Assembly: GCA_003313425.1 (NCBI GenBank)
Contig: NHZP01000049.1
Location: 1 to 64,000 of the forward strand
Length of the DNA stretch: 64,000 bases
Direction of reading: 5' to 3'
DNA from: Pseudopyrenochaeta lycopersici
Taxonomy: Eukaryota; Ascomycota; Dothideomycetes; Pleosporales; Pseudopyrenochaetaceae
The notes under the pieces: model-generated
Seen by the model: only the letters and a program-made list of their open reading frames with translations
The model's database searches: none
What the model was told of the DNA's origin: nothing
Shown: piece by piece, positions 33,153 through 43,175 of the stretch
Numbering within the stretch: position 1 is the first letter of the stretch
Layout: every line of letters begins with the position of its first letter
Translations under genes and position numbers: made by a program

Positions 33153-33813
33153 TCATGCCGTCTTCGCCCTGTCCTCGTCGAGCGTCTTCCTCATCTCCTC
33201 CCTGGGCGGCAAGACATCTGGCCCAAAGCTCAACGGGAGCAGCTCTCCCATGGTCCTCACAATGTACTTGCCCTCCTTGTTGAACATGAAAATGGGCGTC
33301 TCCAGGCCCAAGAACTCTCTCAGGAATTGACGGCACATGCCACACGGCGAGCAGAAGTCGACAATGTCTGCCGCCACACCCACGGCTTTGAAAGACCCAA
33401 TGCGGTGCCCGGCCATGACGGCGGTGCCCATTGCTACGCGCTCAGCGCATGTGCCCACCGGGTAGGCTGCGTTTTCCACGTTGGCGCCCGTGATCATGTG
33501 CGAGTGCGGGTATGTCGCCTGGCCGGGTGTGGATGCGAGCGTCACGGTAGAGTGCAGAAGGAGCGATGCACCGACGCGGAAGAGCGAGTATGGGCCTAGC
33601 CAGTGCCATGCTTAGCTTGCCTTCTCTCGCCTACAAAGCACACATGGCGACCTCTTGCAGGTGTGCAATGGTCTACTTACAGTAAGCCTTTGTCTTCGCG
33701 TCAAAGCATTGCTCGCCCAGGACCTGCAATTCCTGGGCCGAAACACCGTGGATCAGGCCATGGTGCTCGGGAACAACTTCACCAGCGCTGAAGCTTGGGG
33801 TCGTCGTTGTCAT
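33153..33813 (-). CDS. CDD1: Cytidine deaminase, 2 exons, 191 aa
   Basis: Exons 33813-33681 and 33595-33153 are separated by an 85-bp intron (GTAAGT...GGCTAG) and sum to 192 codons. The protein holds the homotetrameric cytidine deaminase signature: NVENAAYPVGTCAERVA (zinc-binding Cys and proton-shuttling Glu of CAE) and SPCGMCRQFL (two further zinc-binding Cys). It hydrolyses cytidine and deoxycytidine to uridine and deoxyuridine in the pyrimidine salvage pathway, in the cytosol. The C-terminus carries about 30 residues after the core (PPREEMRKTLDEDRAK). It is divergent from JAC1, with a 364-base shared upstream region. Confidence 0.9.
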
Positions 33814-34177
33814 GGTGGAGGGAAGGAAAGGGAAGGGAGTCGCGACGCGGTTGCGCTTTTGATGATGCTGAGCCGAGGCTTGCCGCTACGGCTACAAAGG
33901 AAGGTCACCAGATGCGCCTCGGGGGGCTCCGATGCGTGCGGAATTGGGCTTTCTCTTATGGGATGAGAATTTTTGGCTGACATTGGATTGATATTGTGAG
34001 ACTGCTGATTTCTGTTTGCAGCCAGGTGAAACACGTGAGCGATGATGGATGACGTAACGTTTCCGTCGCGAAGGCGGATTTCTTTTCGCCGCCGAACTCG
34101 CTCTGAAATGCAGACGTCGGCGACTCGACGATTGAGTAGGAAGAATCCTGGAATCACCGCCTGTCGGAATCACAAAC
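33814..34177. promoter_or_regulatory. Shared upstream region of CDD1 and JAC1
   Basis: The two start codons face away from each other across 364 bases, so both promoters must lie here. It contains a CACGTG-type E-box inside AAACACGTGAGC (34029-34040). No TATA box is obvious. Confidence 0.6.
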
Positions 34178-34945
34178 ATGCGACCACTCCGCTCCACCGC
34201 CGCGCGCAGAATCCGCACTTCTCTTTGCTCTACGTCTGAATCATCCATCTCGCCATTTCGCGCCCAGCAACGCCCAACGCCATGTCTCCTCTGCGCAATG
34301 CGACCGTCACCACCGTCCTCGTCGCGACGCTTCCAATCAACGGCCGCTGCCCCGAACACCCGGGAAACGCCGTTTGACAGCCAGAGACGACCGCAATCAC
34401 AACAAGAAGGCCAATCACACTACTCCTTCTTCCCCAACTCGCTCCCGTCCGGCCCACCGCCCTCGGGACCCTTCAGCGTGGACCTCAACGCGCTGAAGAA
34501 AGAGTTCCTCCAGCTCCAAGCGCGCGCCCACCCCGACCTGCACCCGCAAGCCGACAAGAAGCGCGCCGAGGCCCTATCCGCGCGCATAAACGAAGCCTAC
34601 AAGACCCTGCAGGACCCGCTCCGCCGCGCCCAGTACCTGCTGAGCCTGCGCGGCATCGAGGTTGCCGAGGACGAGACGGCCAAAGTCGAGGACCCAGAGC
34701 TGCTGATGGAGGTGCTGGACGCGAGAGAGCAAATAGAAGAAGCCCAGACAGAAGACGATCTGGTCGATATGAAGACTGCCAATGAGGAGCGGATAGCGGA
34801 GAGCACCAAGATCCTTGAACACGCCTTCCACCATGACGATATCCAGAGCGCGAAGAGCGAGGCTGTGAAGCTACGCTATTGGATCAATATCCGCGAGAGC
34901 ATACATGGCTGGGAAAAGGGTGTGCCTGTTGTTCTGCAGCATTAG
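34178..34945 (+). CDS. JAC1: Mitochondrial J-type co-chaperone for Fe-S cluster transfer (HscB/Jac1 family), 255 aa
   Basis: The N-terminus is Arg/Ser-rich and lacks acidic residues (MRPLRSTAARRIRTSL), a mitochondrial presequence, followed by a Pro/Ser/Gln linker. A J-domain follows with the diagnostic HPD (residues 118-120, ARAHPDLHP) and the helix NEAYKTLQDPLRRAQYLL; then the HscB C-terminal three-helix domain with LMEVLDAREQIEEA and KLRYWINIRESIHGW. In the family this protein brings the scaffold IscU/Isu1 to the mitochondrial Hsp70 and stimulates its ATPase to release Fe-S clusters. It is an essential housekeeping gene, with no intron. Confidence 0.92.
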   Translation: MRPLRSTAARRIRTSLCSTSESSISPFRAQQRPTPCLLCAMRPSPPSSSRRFQSTAAAPNTRETPFDSQRRPQSQQEGQSHYSFFPNSLPSGPPPSGPFSVDLNALKKEFLQLQARAHPDLHPQADKKRAEALSARINEAYKTLQDPLRRAQYLLSLRGIEVAEDETAKVEDPELLMEVLDAREQIEEAQTEDDLVDMKTANEERIAESTKILEHAFHHDDIQSAKSEAVKLRYWINIRESIHGWEKGVPVVLQH

Positions 34946-35196
34946 ATACTAGTTCTACTTATGAGGAAAGCGCACCTGTACGATTGCTGTATCACATGTA
35001 CCACTTATCGCAACAGGAAGGTGGTCGACGAGGAACCCTCGCCATGCCTTGTGGCTATGGGATTTCATTATAGAATAGTCTTCTTTGAACCTCAGCATGC
35101 ACCGGCACAATCTGCACTCATCATCAACCAAGCATGGACTCACATGTCACACCTTCACGGTTGTGCTAATATACAGTCTCCAATTCAAAACTCTAG

Positions 35197-36702
35197 CTAC
35201 TTCTTGCTCTGCTCATCAGCCCTGCGCACCTGTTCTTCAAACTCTTTCAACAACCGCCCCGTCGCCTTCATATCCTTCATCAGCTGGCCGAGATTCTGGC
35301 GCAGCATGTCGTCGTGAGGATTCGCAGCACCGCCTTCATGTTCCGCTACCGCATCGGGCTGGCCCATGATCTGCACAATCTTGGCAAGCAGTTCCTTCTG
35401 CCGCGTCCACACGATGCGGATCTGGTTCGTGGCCATTTGCGGGCTGTGCTGCTTTGTGCCCTGGATGAAGATTTCGCTCTCGAGGGCGTCGGAGAGAGGG
35501 GGCGCTGGCGCCGAGTGGGAGCCCTTGTACTCGATTTGAGAGAGCTGCTTGCGCACGTCGGCCATGTGGAAGCCGAGGATTGCGTCGCGCGAGACGAATT
35601 GAGTGGCTACACTGTTGAGGAGCTGGATTTCGCGTCTAAACAGGTCCTTTTCTTCATCCTCCTCGGTCATGTTGTAGAACAAGCCTTCTTTTCTTGCCAA
35701 CTCTTGCCAGACATATCGCGCTTCCGTGGTCATCGTCTGCTTGAGCTTTTGAAGGTGCTCAAGATAGTCTTCTAGCGCTCCAACGTCCCTAGTCTTTAGC
35801 GTGTCCCCGTATGACCGACTACCATCCTCAATGTCGGGCCCGTTCAGCTCTTGTTTGTCGAACTCAATGTTGAAGGTGATGGTGTTCTGCGGCTCTTGAA
35901 GAGTCCCTGAATGTGCCACAGGCGGTCCAGAGTGTTCAGAGCGTCCAGGACCTGGTCCTTGTTGCATACCACCACTCATCCTAAGGCCCCCCCCAGACGC
36001 AAAAGGGCGTCTCAGCACTTGGAGGGCAGGCCATGTGTAGACAGACAGTGTCAACTTACCGAAGAGTGAAAGTGAAGCCTTGGCCTCTTCGTTGTCCTGC
36101 AGACGACCATACTGCGCTCGGCGTGTTACATCCGTCGCAGCATCTAAGAGTGTCTGGAACGGTTTGGGCACTCGAATGAGGAACCTCTGTCCTGCTTCGT
36201 ACCCTACAGCACATCCAACCGTAGCTGCCCCCACAAATCGCATCCATCCAGAGACGCCAGGTAAGGCTCGTGGGTTTAATGCGGTGATCATGCCGAGGGC
36301 TCCTCCGCTCAGAGTCGCATCCTCGATGGTCCATTGCTCTGTGCTTTCCCATAGCTTCCCCGGCTTTGGCTCTATTCCATCCAGTTTAAACACGGCTCTG
36401 TTCAGCTCCCGTCTTCCATATATCCCACTCCCCGTAAGCGAGAGATCGAGCGCGCTGAACACCGCCGTCAATTTGAGGAACATGCCTGGTCGTGAGCGCC
36501 CAACCATGGTGAGAACGCCGGTGATGCCCGCGGCGGCTATGCAGCTTTGCCATGGCGAATAGATGAGGCTGGTTTGTGCGGCAAGTCCACCAGGGCGTCG
36601 CTGCACCAGCGCATGCTGGCCCTCTCCTGTATTTTTGCGTTGGTCGACTGAATCACACACGTCGTTGCTTTACTCACCTTCAGGCACAAAAAGCCGCCCC
36701 AT
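35197..36702 (-). CDS. Conserved hypothetical membrane/coiled-coil protein, 2 exons, 484 aa
   Basis: A 25-bp first exon (36702-36678, MGRLFVPE) joins 36626-35197 across a 51-bp intron (GTGAGT...ATACAG), summing to 485 codons. The N-terminal half has two hydrophobic stretches (SCIAAAGITGVLTMVG, about 30-50, and GWMRFVGAATVGCAVGY, about 125-145), suggesting an organelle membrane protein, possibly mitochondrial. The C-terminal half is charged and helical, with coiled-coil character (EDYLEHLQKLKQTM, and the last 40 residues). A GTAAGT within the frame near 36058 could start an extra 42-bp intron, but the frame is open either way. I recognise no characterised family. Confidence 0.7.
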
Positions 36703-37233
36703 GGTAGGCAGACTACAGACGTTCAAGTCAATTGAGAACCATCAGAACGCGAGAAAAACTGTTAGCAGCAACCAACGCTACAAAAGTTTGTAGTCGACGT
36801 GGAGCGTAAAGCTCAATGGACGCGTTCATCCTGTCGAGGCTAGCGAAGACCAATCACGGTCCTTAGCGCATTCGACGTCACCATCGCCATTTTCGGACAT
36901 CTACGCGGCATAAAGCATAGCCATATAGTGCAGCACTAGACTGCCCTGCAGATGATTGATAAAGGCGTCTTTCTCACCTTTGAGCACGCCGTAACTATGG
37001 AAATTCCACCTGTATCTCAAAGTCCACCAGTTCTCCCTACAATCAACCTATCCCATTATCAAAGGCCGAGAGATGTCCGCAAAATTTTCAACACAGTCAG
37101 TCCGAGCTTTCGAATGAGTCGCTCGGTAGTATATTCGGCTGCGAGTTGGACACGGCACACGATGTAAACTTCAATGGTATTATCAACATGATATACTTTT
37201 TAATTGCGCATCTATTCAACAATAGCACAAAGC
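36703..37233. other. Intergenic
   Basis: 5' flank of the 484-aa gene and 5' flank of the tRNA gene. Nothing else seen. Confidence 0.4.
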
Positions 37234-37322
37234 GGTCTTGTGGTCTAGTGGTATGATTCTCGCTTAGGGTAAACCCGAGCATTGCTTGCGAGAGGCCCCG
37301 CGTTCGAGTCGCGGCAAGACCC
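37234..37322 (+). tRNA. tRNA-Pro (AGG anticodon) with a 17-base intron
   Basis: The 7-bp acceptor stem GGTCTTG (37234-37240) pairs with CAAGACC (37315-37321). The A box TGGTCTAGTGG and B box GTTCGAGTC are intact, the anticodon arm is CTCGC-TTAGGGT-GCGAG, and AGG stands at 37266-37268. The intron 37270-37286 interrupts the loop one base 3' of the anticodon, the canonical position for eukaryotic tRNA introns. A T-rich stretch (TTTATTTTTG) follows, a Pol III terminator. CCA is not encoded, as expected in eukaryotes. Confidence 0.92.
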
Positions 37323-37334
37323 GTTTATTTTTGC
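37323..37334 (+). terminator. RNA polymerase III terminator of tRNA-Pro
   Basis: T-rich run TTTATTTTT directly after the tRNA 3' end. Confidence 0.7.
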
Positions 37335-37607
37335 GGTTGCAACTCTCCTTGAGAGTACGAAGGGATCGTCTTTTTGCCAATTGATCCGCGAGGTGTAAGA
37401 AGAAGCTCTAGAGGGTGTCGTTTTATTTGGCGCTCCTGCTTCAGTTCTGTGACACCAGCGTTTGAAGCACTTTTAAGGCAACGCTACTCAGCGCACGTTT
37501 TGCCGCTCTATCCATGGCAAGATTGTAAGTCTCTGGTCAATCTTAGATGGCATCTCGAACAGTGACACAAGTTCAGCAGCACTTATAATTATCTATTAGC
37601 CATGGTT

Positions 37608-38489
37608 TTACTCCTTTTTCTTCGTCTGCCCAACACCAAATGTCGCCCCACCCCCCTCGAGAAATGCCTCTTCTTCCTCCGTGCTCTTGCGCCCCAAGGC
37701 CGCATTCCTATGAGGATATCGTCCAAACCTATCCAGGATCTCCCTATGCATCTTTTCCGCCTTCAATTGACCTTCCAGGAACAATTTTGAGCCCTGATAC
37801 CCTTCCAAGTCCTTGATCTCGTTTCCGTACTCGGCCAGTATTTCATCGACGAGATTGTGCGCGGGAATGTCTTCGGAATGCATGAGCGGCATGTAGAACC
37901 AGAGTCGATGCGCTGCGGACTGTTGGAAGAGCGGGTGGGTATCTGGCCTAGCAATGGGCGAGGATGGGGAGAGGAGTGTGCTTATCAACTGGAAGCAGAT
38001 GCGATCATAATGTGTGTAGACCTTGCGCAGCCCCTCGTCTGTTCGGTATATATTCCGTGGCATCTGGTCCAGGAGAAGGGTCAGACTCAATGCCGTCCAC
38101 GCTGCCTCGTCGCCCTTGCCACCCTCATCCTGCTTCGCGATACTCTCCAGCTCATCTAGAAATGGCTGCGCGGTCGCTTCTGGGAACTTCTCGGGCCCAA
38201 TGGCTTCCAGCGCATGCGCAAACGCGTCTCTGCATACGCCGTCAAAATGCAATCGCTCTTCAGGTGTGCCCATGAACCAACGGCGCATAACATCAGGATC
38301 AAGCTCCTGGCCCTTCAAGTCCATGCCAGGAAACCATATTTTAGGGATCTGCTTGTAGAGCGTGGTGCTGAATATTGCAGGGTCGAGCTTGAAGGTGGAC
38401 ATGGCGCGGTATTGAGGACGCAGGCTTGAGAGCAGGACGCTTGATGTGAAGAGGCGCAATGGCGTTTGCACTGCAAAACGAGAGAGCAT
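37608..38489 (-). CDS. DUF924 family protein, 293 aa
   Basis: One exon. The product has an N-terminal leader of about 30 residues rich in Arg, Ser and Leu (MLSRFAVQTPLRLFTSSVLL), probably mitochondrial; an alternative start is the Met at residue 30 (MSTFKLD). The body carries the DUF924 marks: IWFPG near the start, a LLLDQMPRNIYRTD motif and the C-terminal RFGRYPHRNAALGR. DUF924 proteins have a TPR-like helical fold and no established biochemical function. It is intact. Confidence 0.85.
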   Translation of the reverse strand: MLSRFAVQTPLRLFTSSVLLSSLRPQYRAMSTFKLDPAIFSTTLYKQIPKIWFPGMDLKGQELDPDVMRRWFMGTPEERLHFDGVCRDAFAHALEAIGPEKFPEATAQPFLDELESIAKQDEGGKGDEAAWTALSLTLLLDQMPRNIYRTDEGLRKVYTHYDRICFQLISTLLSPSSPIARPDTHPLFQQSAAHRLWFYMPLMHSEDIPAHNLVDEILAEYGNEIKDLEGYQGSKLFLEGQLKAEKMHREILDRFGRYPHRNAALGRKSTEEEEAFLEGGGATFGVGQTKKKE

Positions 38490-39359
38490 TTGTACTTTTT
38501 TAAGGGATTAGTTCATACGATCAAGGAGGGCGGTACAAGTTAATAGGCGCCATGGCGCGCTTCTAGGCCATTGAGGATGCAATGTTTGCAGCTGTGTGTA
38601 AGAACATCGGGTCGTCGGAAAGCCGACGGTGCGGCGCTGACTAAAGATTGTACCCTCCATGCGCTGTCTCGCTGGTCCACCTACAGTATTTCTATCTTGA
38701 TCTGAATTCAAAAGAAGTTCATTAAGTTCATTTAGGGCTTACGGTATTCTTATGATGCGGAGCGGAGACCGATCAAGTTCCACAGCCATGTCGTGCGGCA
38801 GGTACTCTATCCGGCTAATTGGCTGCTTCATATATGCCATCACCATCGTATATATCCAAACAGTGCTCATGAAGTAGGCTAGACTCTCCAATCACGCACC
38901 AGCGACTAACACGGGGTGGAACGCAACTTCAGGCCACCGTTGAAGTGGCCCGCGGTGACGTATCATACCCAGGCTTGTCTTGTTCTGATGAAAGGACGGG
39001 AAGCGATGCTGTGCTGATCAAAAGTCATCGAGTGACTGTTCGGACGAAAATATGGGGCATTAAAGCAACTGTAGTAATCCTGCTCTGCAAGCACGCGTCT
39101 TACTCGCCTGCTCTCCGCACGCTATCAATTGCCAGCTCGTTCCCCTCATTAGCGTAGGGTTCATCGTTCCGACCGTGTGGGGAGAGAACGTGCATACCCC
39201 AAACACCTTGCATCTCGGGGTACCTCAAACACAGATGGGGAAGTAAGCGTATTTCAAATATGCAGGATAGGCCAACACTCTTTCTCAAATATACTGCTCT
39301 GCACTCATCGACGTCTACCATTGACATCCCGAAAACGCCACCAGTATCTCTAGCCCCAC
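38490..39359. other. Intergenic between the DUF924 gene and the P450 gene
   Basis: Both genes are transcribed away from this 870-base region. A CCCCACAT motif directly abuts the P450 start codon (39353-39360). No further gene is recognised. Confidence 0.4.
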
Positions 39360-41065
39360 ATGTACTCAATCATCCTCATTGCACTGTCTTTGGTCGTTTA
39401 CTTCCTATACACAAGCTACAAAAATCGACCACCGCCTGGTACTCGTCATGCGCCAGGTCCAGCTAGTCTTCCCATCGTGGGAAATGCACATCAACTAGGC
39501 ACCTACCCGCACCAGCAGATTTCCGCCTGGGCCCGCGAGTATGGCGAAGTCTACAAGATCCGACTTGGCTATTACAACTGGTATATGGTTTGCTCGCCGA
39601 CAGCGTGTAAATCAATACTCGACAAGCAGTCTGCTTTCACGAGTTCGCGTGCGCCGTCACCTGTCGCTAGCGAAACGTTAAGCGGTGGCATGCGGTTCTT
39701 GTTTATGCAATATGGGCCGGAATGGCGCAAACTGAGGACTATTACTCATAAGTTATTGACACCCGTGGTGAGTGCGACTTTTAAGCCGAGCCAGGAATTC
39801 GAGGCAAAAATGTTGCTTGAGGAGGTGCTGAAGGGTGCGGAGAAGAACGATAGGGAGGGCGGAAAGGGGAGCGAAATTGGTTACAATGCAGTGAGGAGGT
39901 ATACAGTAAGTGTTATTATGACGAGTACATATGGGAGGAGGATTCCTGAATGGGTAAGTATATTGTGTAAGAGTAGAAGAAACGAAAGACATGCAATTGA
40001 GCTAATGCAAACTAGGACTGCGCCGAAGTGCACAGTATCTACAGTGTCATGAATGACTTCTCCGTGGTTGCTACGCCAGGAAGATACCTCGCAGATACGC
40101 TACCATTCCTAGGAAATCTCCCACCAAGTCTGCGATGGTGGCGCAAAGGCCTTAAGCCACTCTTTGATAAACAAGCGAACCTCTGGATGTCGTTTTGGAC
40201 CTCGCTCAAAACGCGGATGGAGACTAAACAAGCTCCTGAGTGCTTTGTCAAACAATTCATCGAGACGGATTACCAAAAGCAAGGCATCAGTGAGCTACAG
40301 GCCGCTTTTCTTGCCGGTAGTATGATTGAAGCAGGTAGCGAGACGACATCCGCAGAACTCAACACGGCCATTCTGTACCTCAGTGCAAACCCATGGGTCT
40401 GGCGCAAAGCTCAGAAGGAAATCGATGCAGTTGTAGGACCCAGTCGTTCACCCTCATACGACGATGAGGCGAGCCTCCCATACATACGCGCTATTATCAA
40501 AGAAACCCTCCGCATGCGCCCTGTAACTAGTATCGGCTCACCACATTTCACCACCGGGCCTATAGTATACAACGACATTCACATTCCCGCAAACTCCATT
40601 GTGAGTCTTCAGCAGTATCCTATTCACTACTCTCCCGAGACCTACCCAGAACCCCACCGCTTTAACCCTGACCGCTTTCTTGACTACCCGCACGGCAGCG
40701 GACACTATGCTGGCGGCGCGGCGTCCGCCCGTGACCACTGGACTTTCGGTGCTGGGCGACGAATTTGCTCTGGTATGCATCTTGCAGAAAATAGCATGTA
40801 CATTGTGCTTGCAAAATTGCTCTGGGCCTTCGACATATTGCCACCACTGGATGACGCCGGGCAGGAGCTACCGGTAGACACGAGTGATAATGCGTTTGAC
40901 CCAGCAGGCAGTATGACTAGCACCCTACCCTACAAGATTAGATGGAAAGTGAGGAGTCAGAAGACTGCAGAGACAATTTATAAGGAAGCTGCAGATGCAC
41001 GGAGGGATGGATATGTACTTCGGGGAGTAAAGGTTGGGGAAGATGGCGTTGAGGTTGAGGTGTGA
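39360..41065 (+). CDS. Cytochrome P450 monooxygenase, 2 exons, 547 aa
   Basis: Exons 39360-39953 and 40016-41065 flank a 62-bp intron (GTAAGT...AACTAG); the sum is 548 codons. The N-terminus is a membrane anchor (MYSIILIALSLVVYFLYTSY) followed by the proline hinge RPPPGT. The I-helix motif AGSETTS (about 303), the ExxR helix KETLR (about 360), the PERF-like HRFNPDRF and the heme loop FGAGRRICSGMH with Cys near 450 are all present, so the enzyme should be active, ER-bound and dependent on a P450 reductase. The overall pattern resembles fungal O-methylsterigmatocystin oxidoreductase-like P450s; the substrate is unknown. No backbone synthase gene lies nearby, so a secondary-metabolite cluster is not indicated. 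Confidence 0.9.
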
Positions 41066-41552
41066 GGATTGGAGTTTCAAAAGCTGAGAGCGTTTAGTGG
41101 ATCTTTATTATGCATCATAAGGTTCTTTTCGCCTTTCCACATTCTAAGCAGTTACTTCAAATGCTATCAAATATATATATAGCTGTATTAAATAATCCTA
41201 GGTCTCGTGTTGGCGTGGTATGTAAGATTGTAGTGAACTGTTCGCCGGTTTCTCCTTCACTCTCGCGCTTTCTCAGTTGAGACTCGTCTGCCCATGCAAA
41301 CATGTTTGTCCTAGCAACAAGCCAAAATTGCGTCATGTTCTGCCTGACCTTGTAGGAATGGCTACATAATACTTCAAACGCAACTGCTCGGCTGCCCTCC
41401 TCTCTCACAATTCTTCACGCAATAATCATAATCCACGACAGTTCAGCCTCGGCCACTGATTGTCCATCATAGACACGTTGAAGACATACCGTCTATTCGT
41501 GGCTTTGTTATCAGGGAACACCTGTCCACACGCTTGGAAATCGCCGAGAGAA
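41066..41552. other. Intergenic
   Basis: 3' flank of the P450 gene and 5' flank of the next gene; AT repeats ATATATATATAG near 41170. An in-frame upstream ATG for the next gene lies at 41460. Confidence 0.4.
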
Positions 41553-42925
41553 ATGCCTTCTGCACCGCTAAACCTGTTGCCAGCAGCGAAGGCCGTCGAC
41601 GTGCAGGGCAACAATGGCGTCTCGTTCGCGCCACCAAGAAGTGGCTATAGGTACGGACCGCTCTCGCCGGCCGACTGTCGCACTCTTCATAAGATACTTA
41701 GCTATGCTCGCAGCCTTTCACCCAAGTCAACTCCGAGTACCAGCGATCAGGATGACAGCCTGCGAAGCAAAATCAATACTAACGAAGACAAAGACCAGTA
41801 CAATAGCGATCAGTACGAGCACAACGATAAGGAAGGTGGCGACTATGAAGATAAAAGCATGGGGCTGGGTGAAATCACAGCTGAGCATAGTCAAGAGCTG
41901 CATATGTCTGAGGGCCCTGACTCCCATGCTGTCCAAGGTGAAAATGATACGCCAACAATTCATAGTGACAAGGTTGGACCGAGTGAGCCTGACGTAAGTA
42001 CAGTCCATTATAGTTGAAGTGTCCGAAACTTTTGTAGCATAAATGCTAATGGCTTCATAGGCCTTTGCAGGCTACGACAGCATTCCCTCCCCTCACATGC
42101 ACTCTTGCGCTGTCGTGCGCCGAGCGTCCGTTGATGCGGGAGCCTCCTGTTTGCCTGTCATCGACTTCTGCACCGACTCTCAGACTGTTATCCAGACGCC
42201 AGGGGACAAGCACATTGGCTTAGCCCCCAACGCGACTATTCCAGACACGCCGTTCACCAAGACACTGAATTACTTCGAGCAGCATGGTGGCGAACAGCAT
42301 ACGCTGTCCAAGCGGCGCCGCAACGCATCTTCGCCGGAGGAAATAGCTGAGTTGGCAAAGGCAGCCATGGAGGATGGAGGCGCTGACGAGGCTCTGGGAG
42401 ACCTGGAACAGTATCGAGAGATGGATCTTGCACCTCTGGACCCAGTCATGGAGAGCATTTTGGCCGGGGATCTGATCACTTTCGGTACGCCAGTGAAGTC
42501 GCTCTTCAGTGGAAAACCATCCAAGCCCTCCATCCGCGATGCTTCGTTTCAATCACAAATTGTGCCTCCTATAACAGTTTATATGCAAGCACGACTAATG
42601 TCTCAGACGCCATCTGATACACTTAATCCACTTTATCTGGCAAGTGGGAACGCTATCGACACAAACGAATAGAATGTAACTTGCATTGCCCCCACTTGTG
42701 GAATCCATTGAGTGGGACGAGGCCATGAACGCCAGCGAGGATACCGAGGGCTGCGATACTCTGTCCGGCTCAGAGCCAGAGCAGCTACTCGGCTGCCCTC
42801 GACATCCGACCTTCATCACCGTTATCGATCTCCTTCCAGCGGCTATGTTCTGGGCCACGTTGGCTCCGATTGCAAGATACGCTGGCAAGGCTGTCCATGC
42901 GCTCATCGAGAACTTTCAACTTTGA
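41553..42925 (+). CDS. Uncharacterised protein with C-terminal membrane segment, probably 3 exons, about 410 aa
   Basis: Exon 1 (41553-41993, start MPSAPLNLLPA; an in-frame ATG at 41460 is possible) and exon 2 (42061 on) are joined by a clear 67-bp intron (GTAAGT...GCTAAT...CATAG). Exon 2 would stop at 42672, but the following frame 42713-42925 is protein-like, with a hydrophobic segment (TFITVIDLLPAAMFWATLAP) and an IARYAGKA tail. A GC-donor intron at 42640-42712 (GCAAGT...TTGAG) would join them in frame, but its 3' end lacks a good branch site. The N-terminal part is acidic and low complexity (about residues 70-145). I recognise no function. Confidence 0.55.
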
Positions 42926-43175
42926 GGCAGTACGGGAGGGTTATACATCCCATCATTTCTTGCTTGAAAACTGCATGTCGACGTGGAATCACCTATACAT
43001 CCAAGCTGAGCTTGTCTAATATGACACTAGAAAACGTGACAGCGTAAACTCTAGACCAGCAAAACAATGCTTCCGCCACATGACACCCTAACGCCGATGC
43101 TTACTGACGCGCTGTCAAAACATTCTACCATGCAAAATATCAAATCTTTACTTTTCTTTTTCCCTGGTCTCTTCA

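Noticed and set aside
33495..33599. Plus-strand 221-codon frame (32934-33599) over the cytidine deaminase gene
   Set aside because: It is the antisense shadow of conserved cytidine deaminase exons.
35980..36058. Additional 42-bp intron in the 484-aa gene
   Set aside because: The donor looks good but the intron would be unusually short and the frame is open without it.
39360..42925. Secondary-metabolite cluster around the P450
   Set aside because: No polyketide synthase, NRPS or terpene synthase gene and no tailoring genes beside it within the window.
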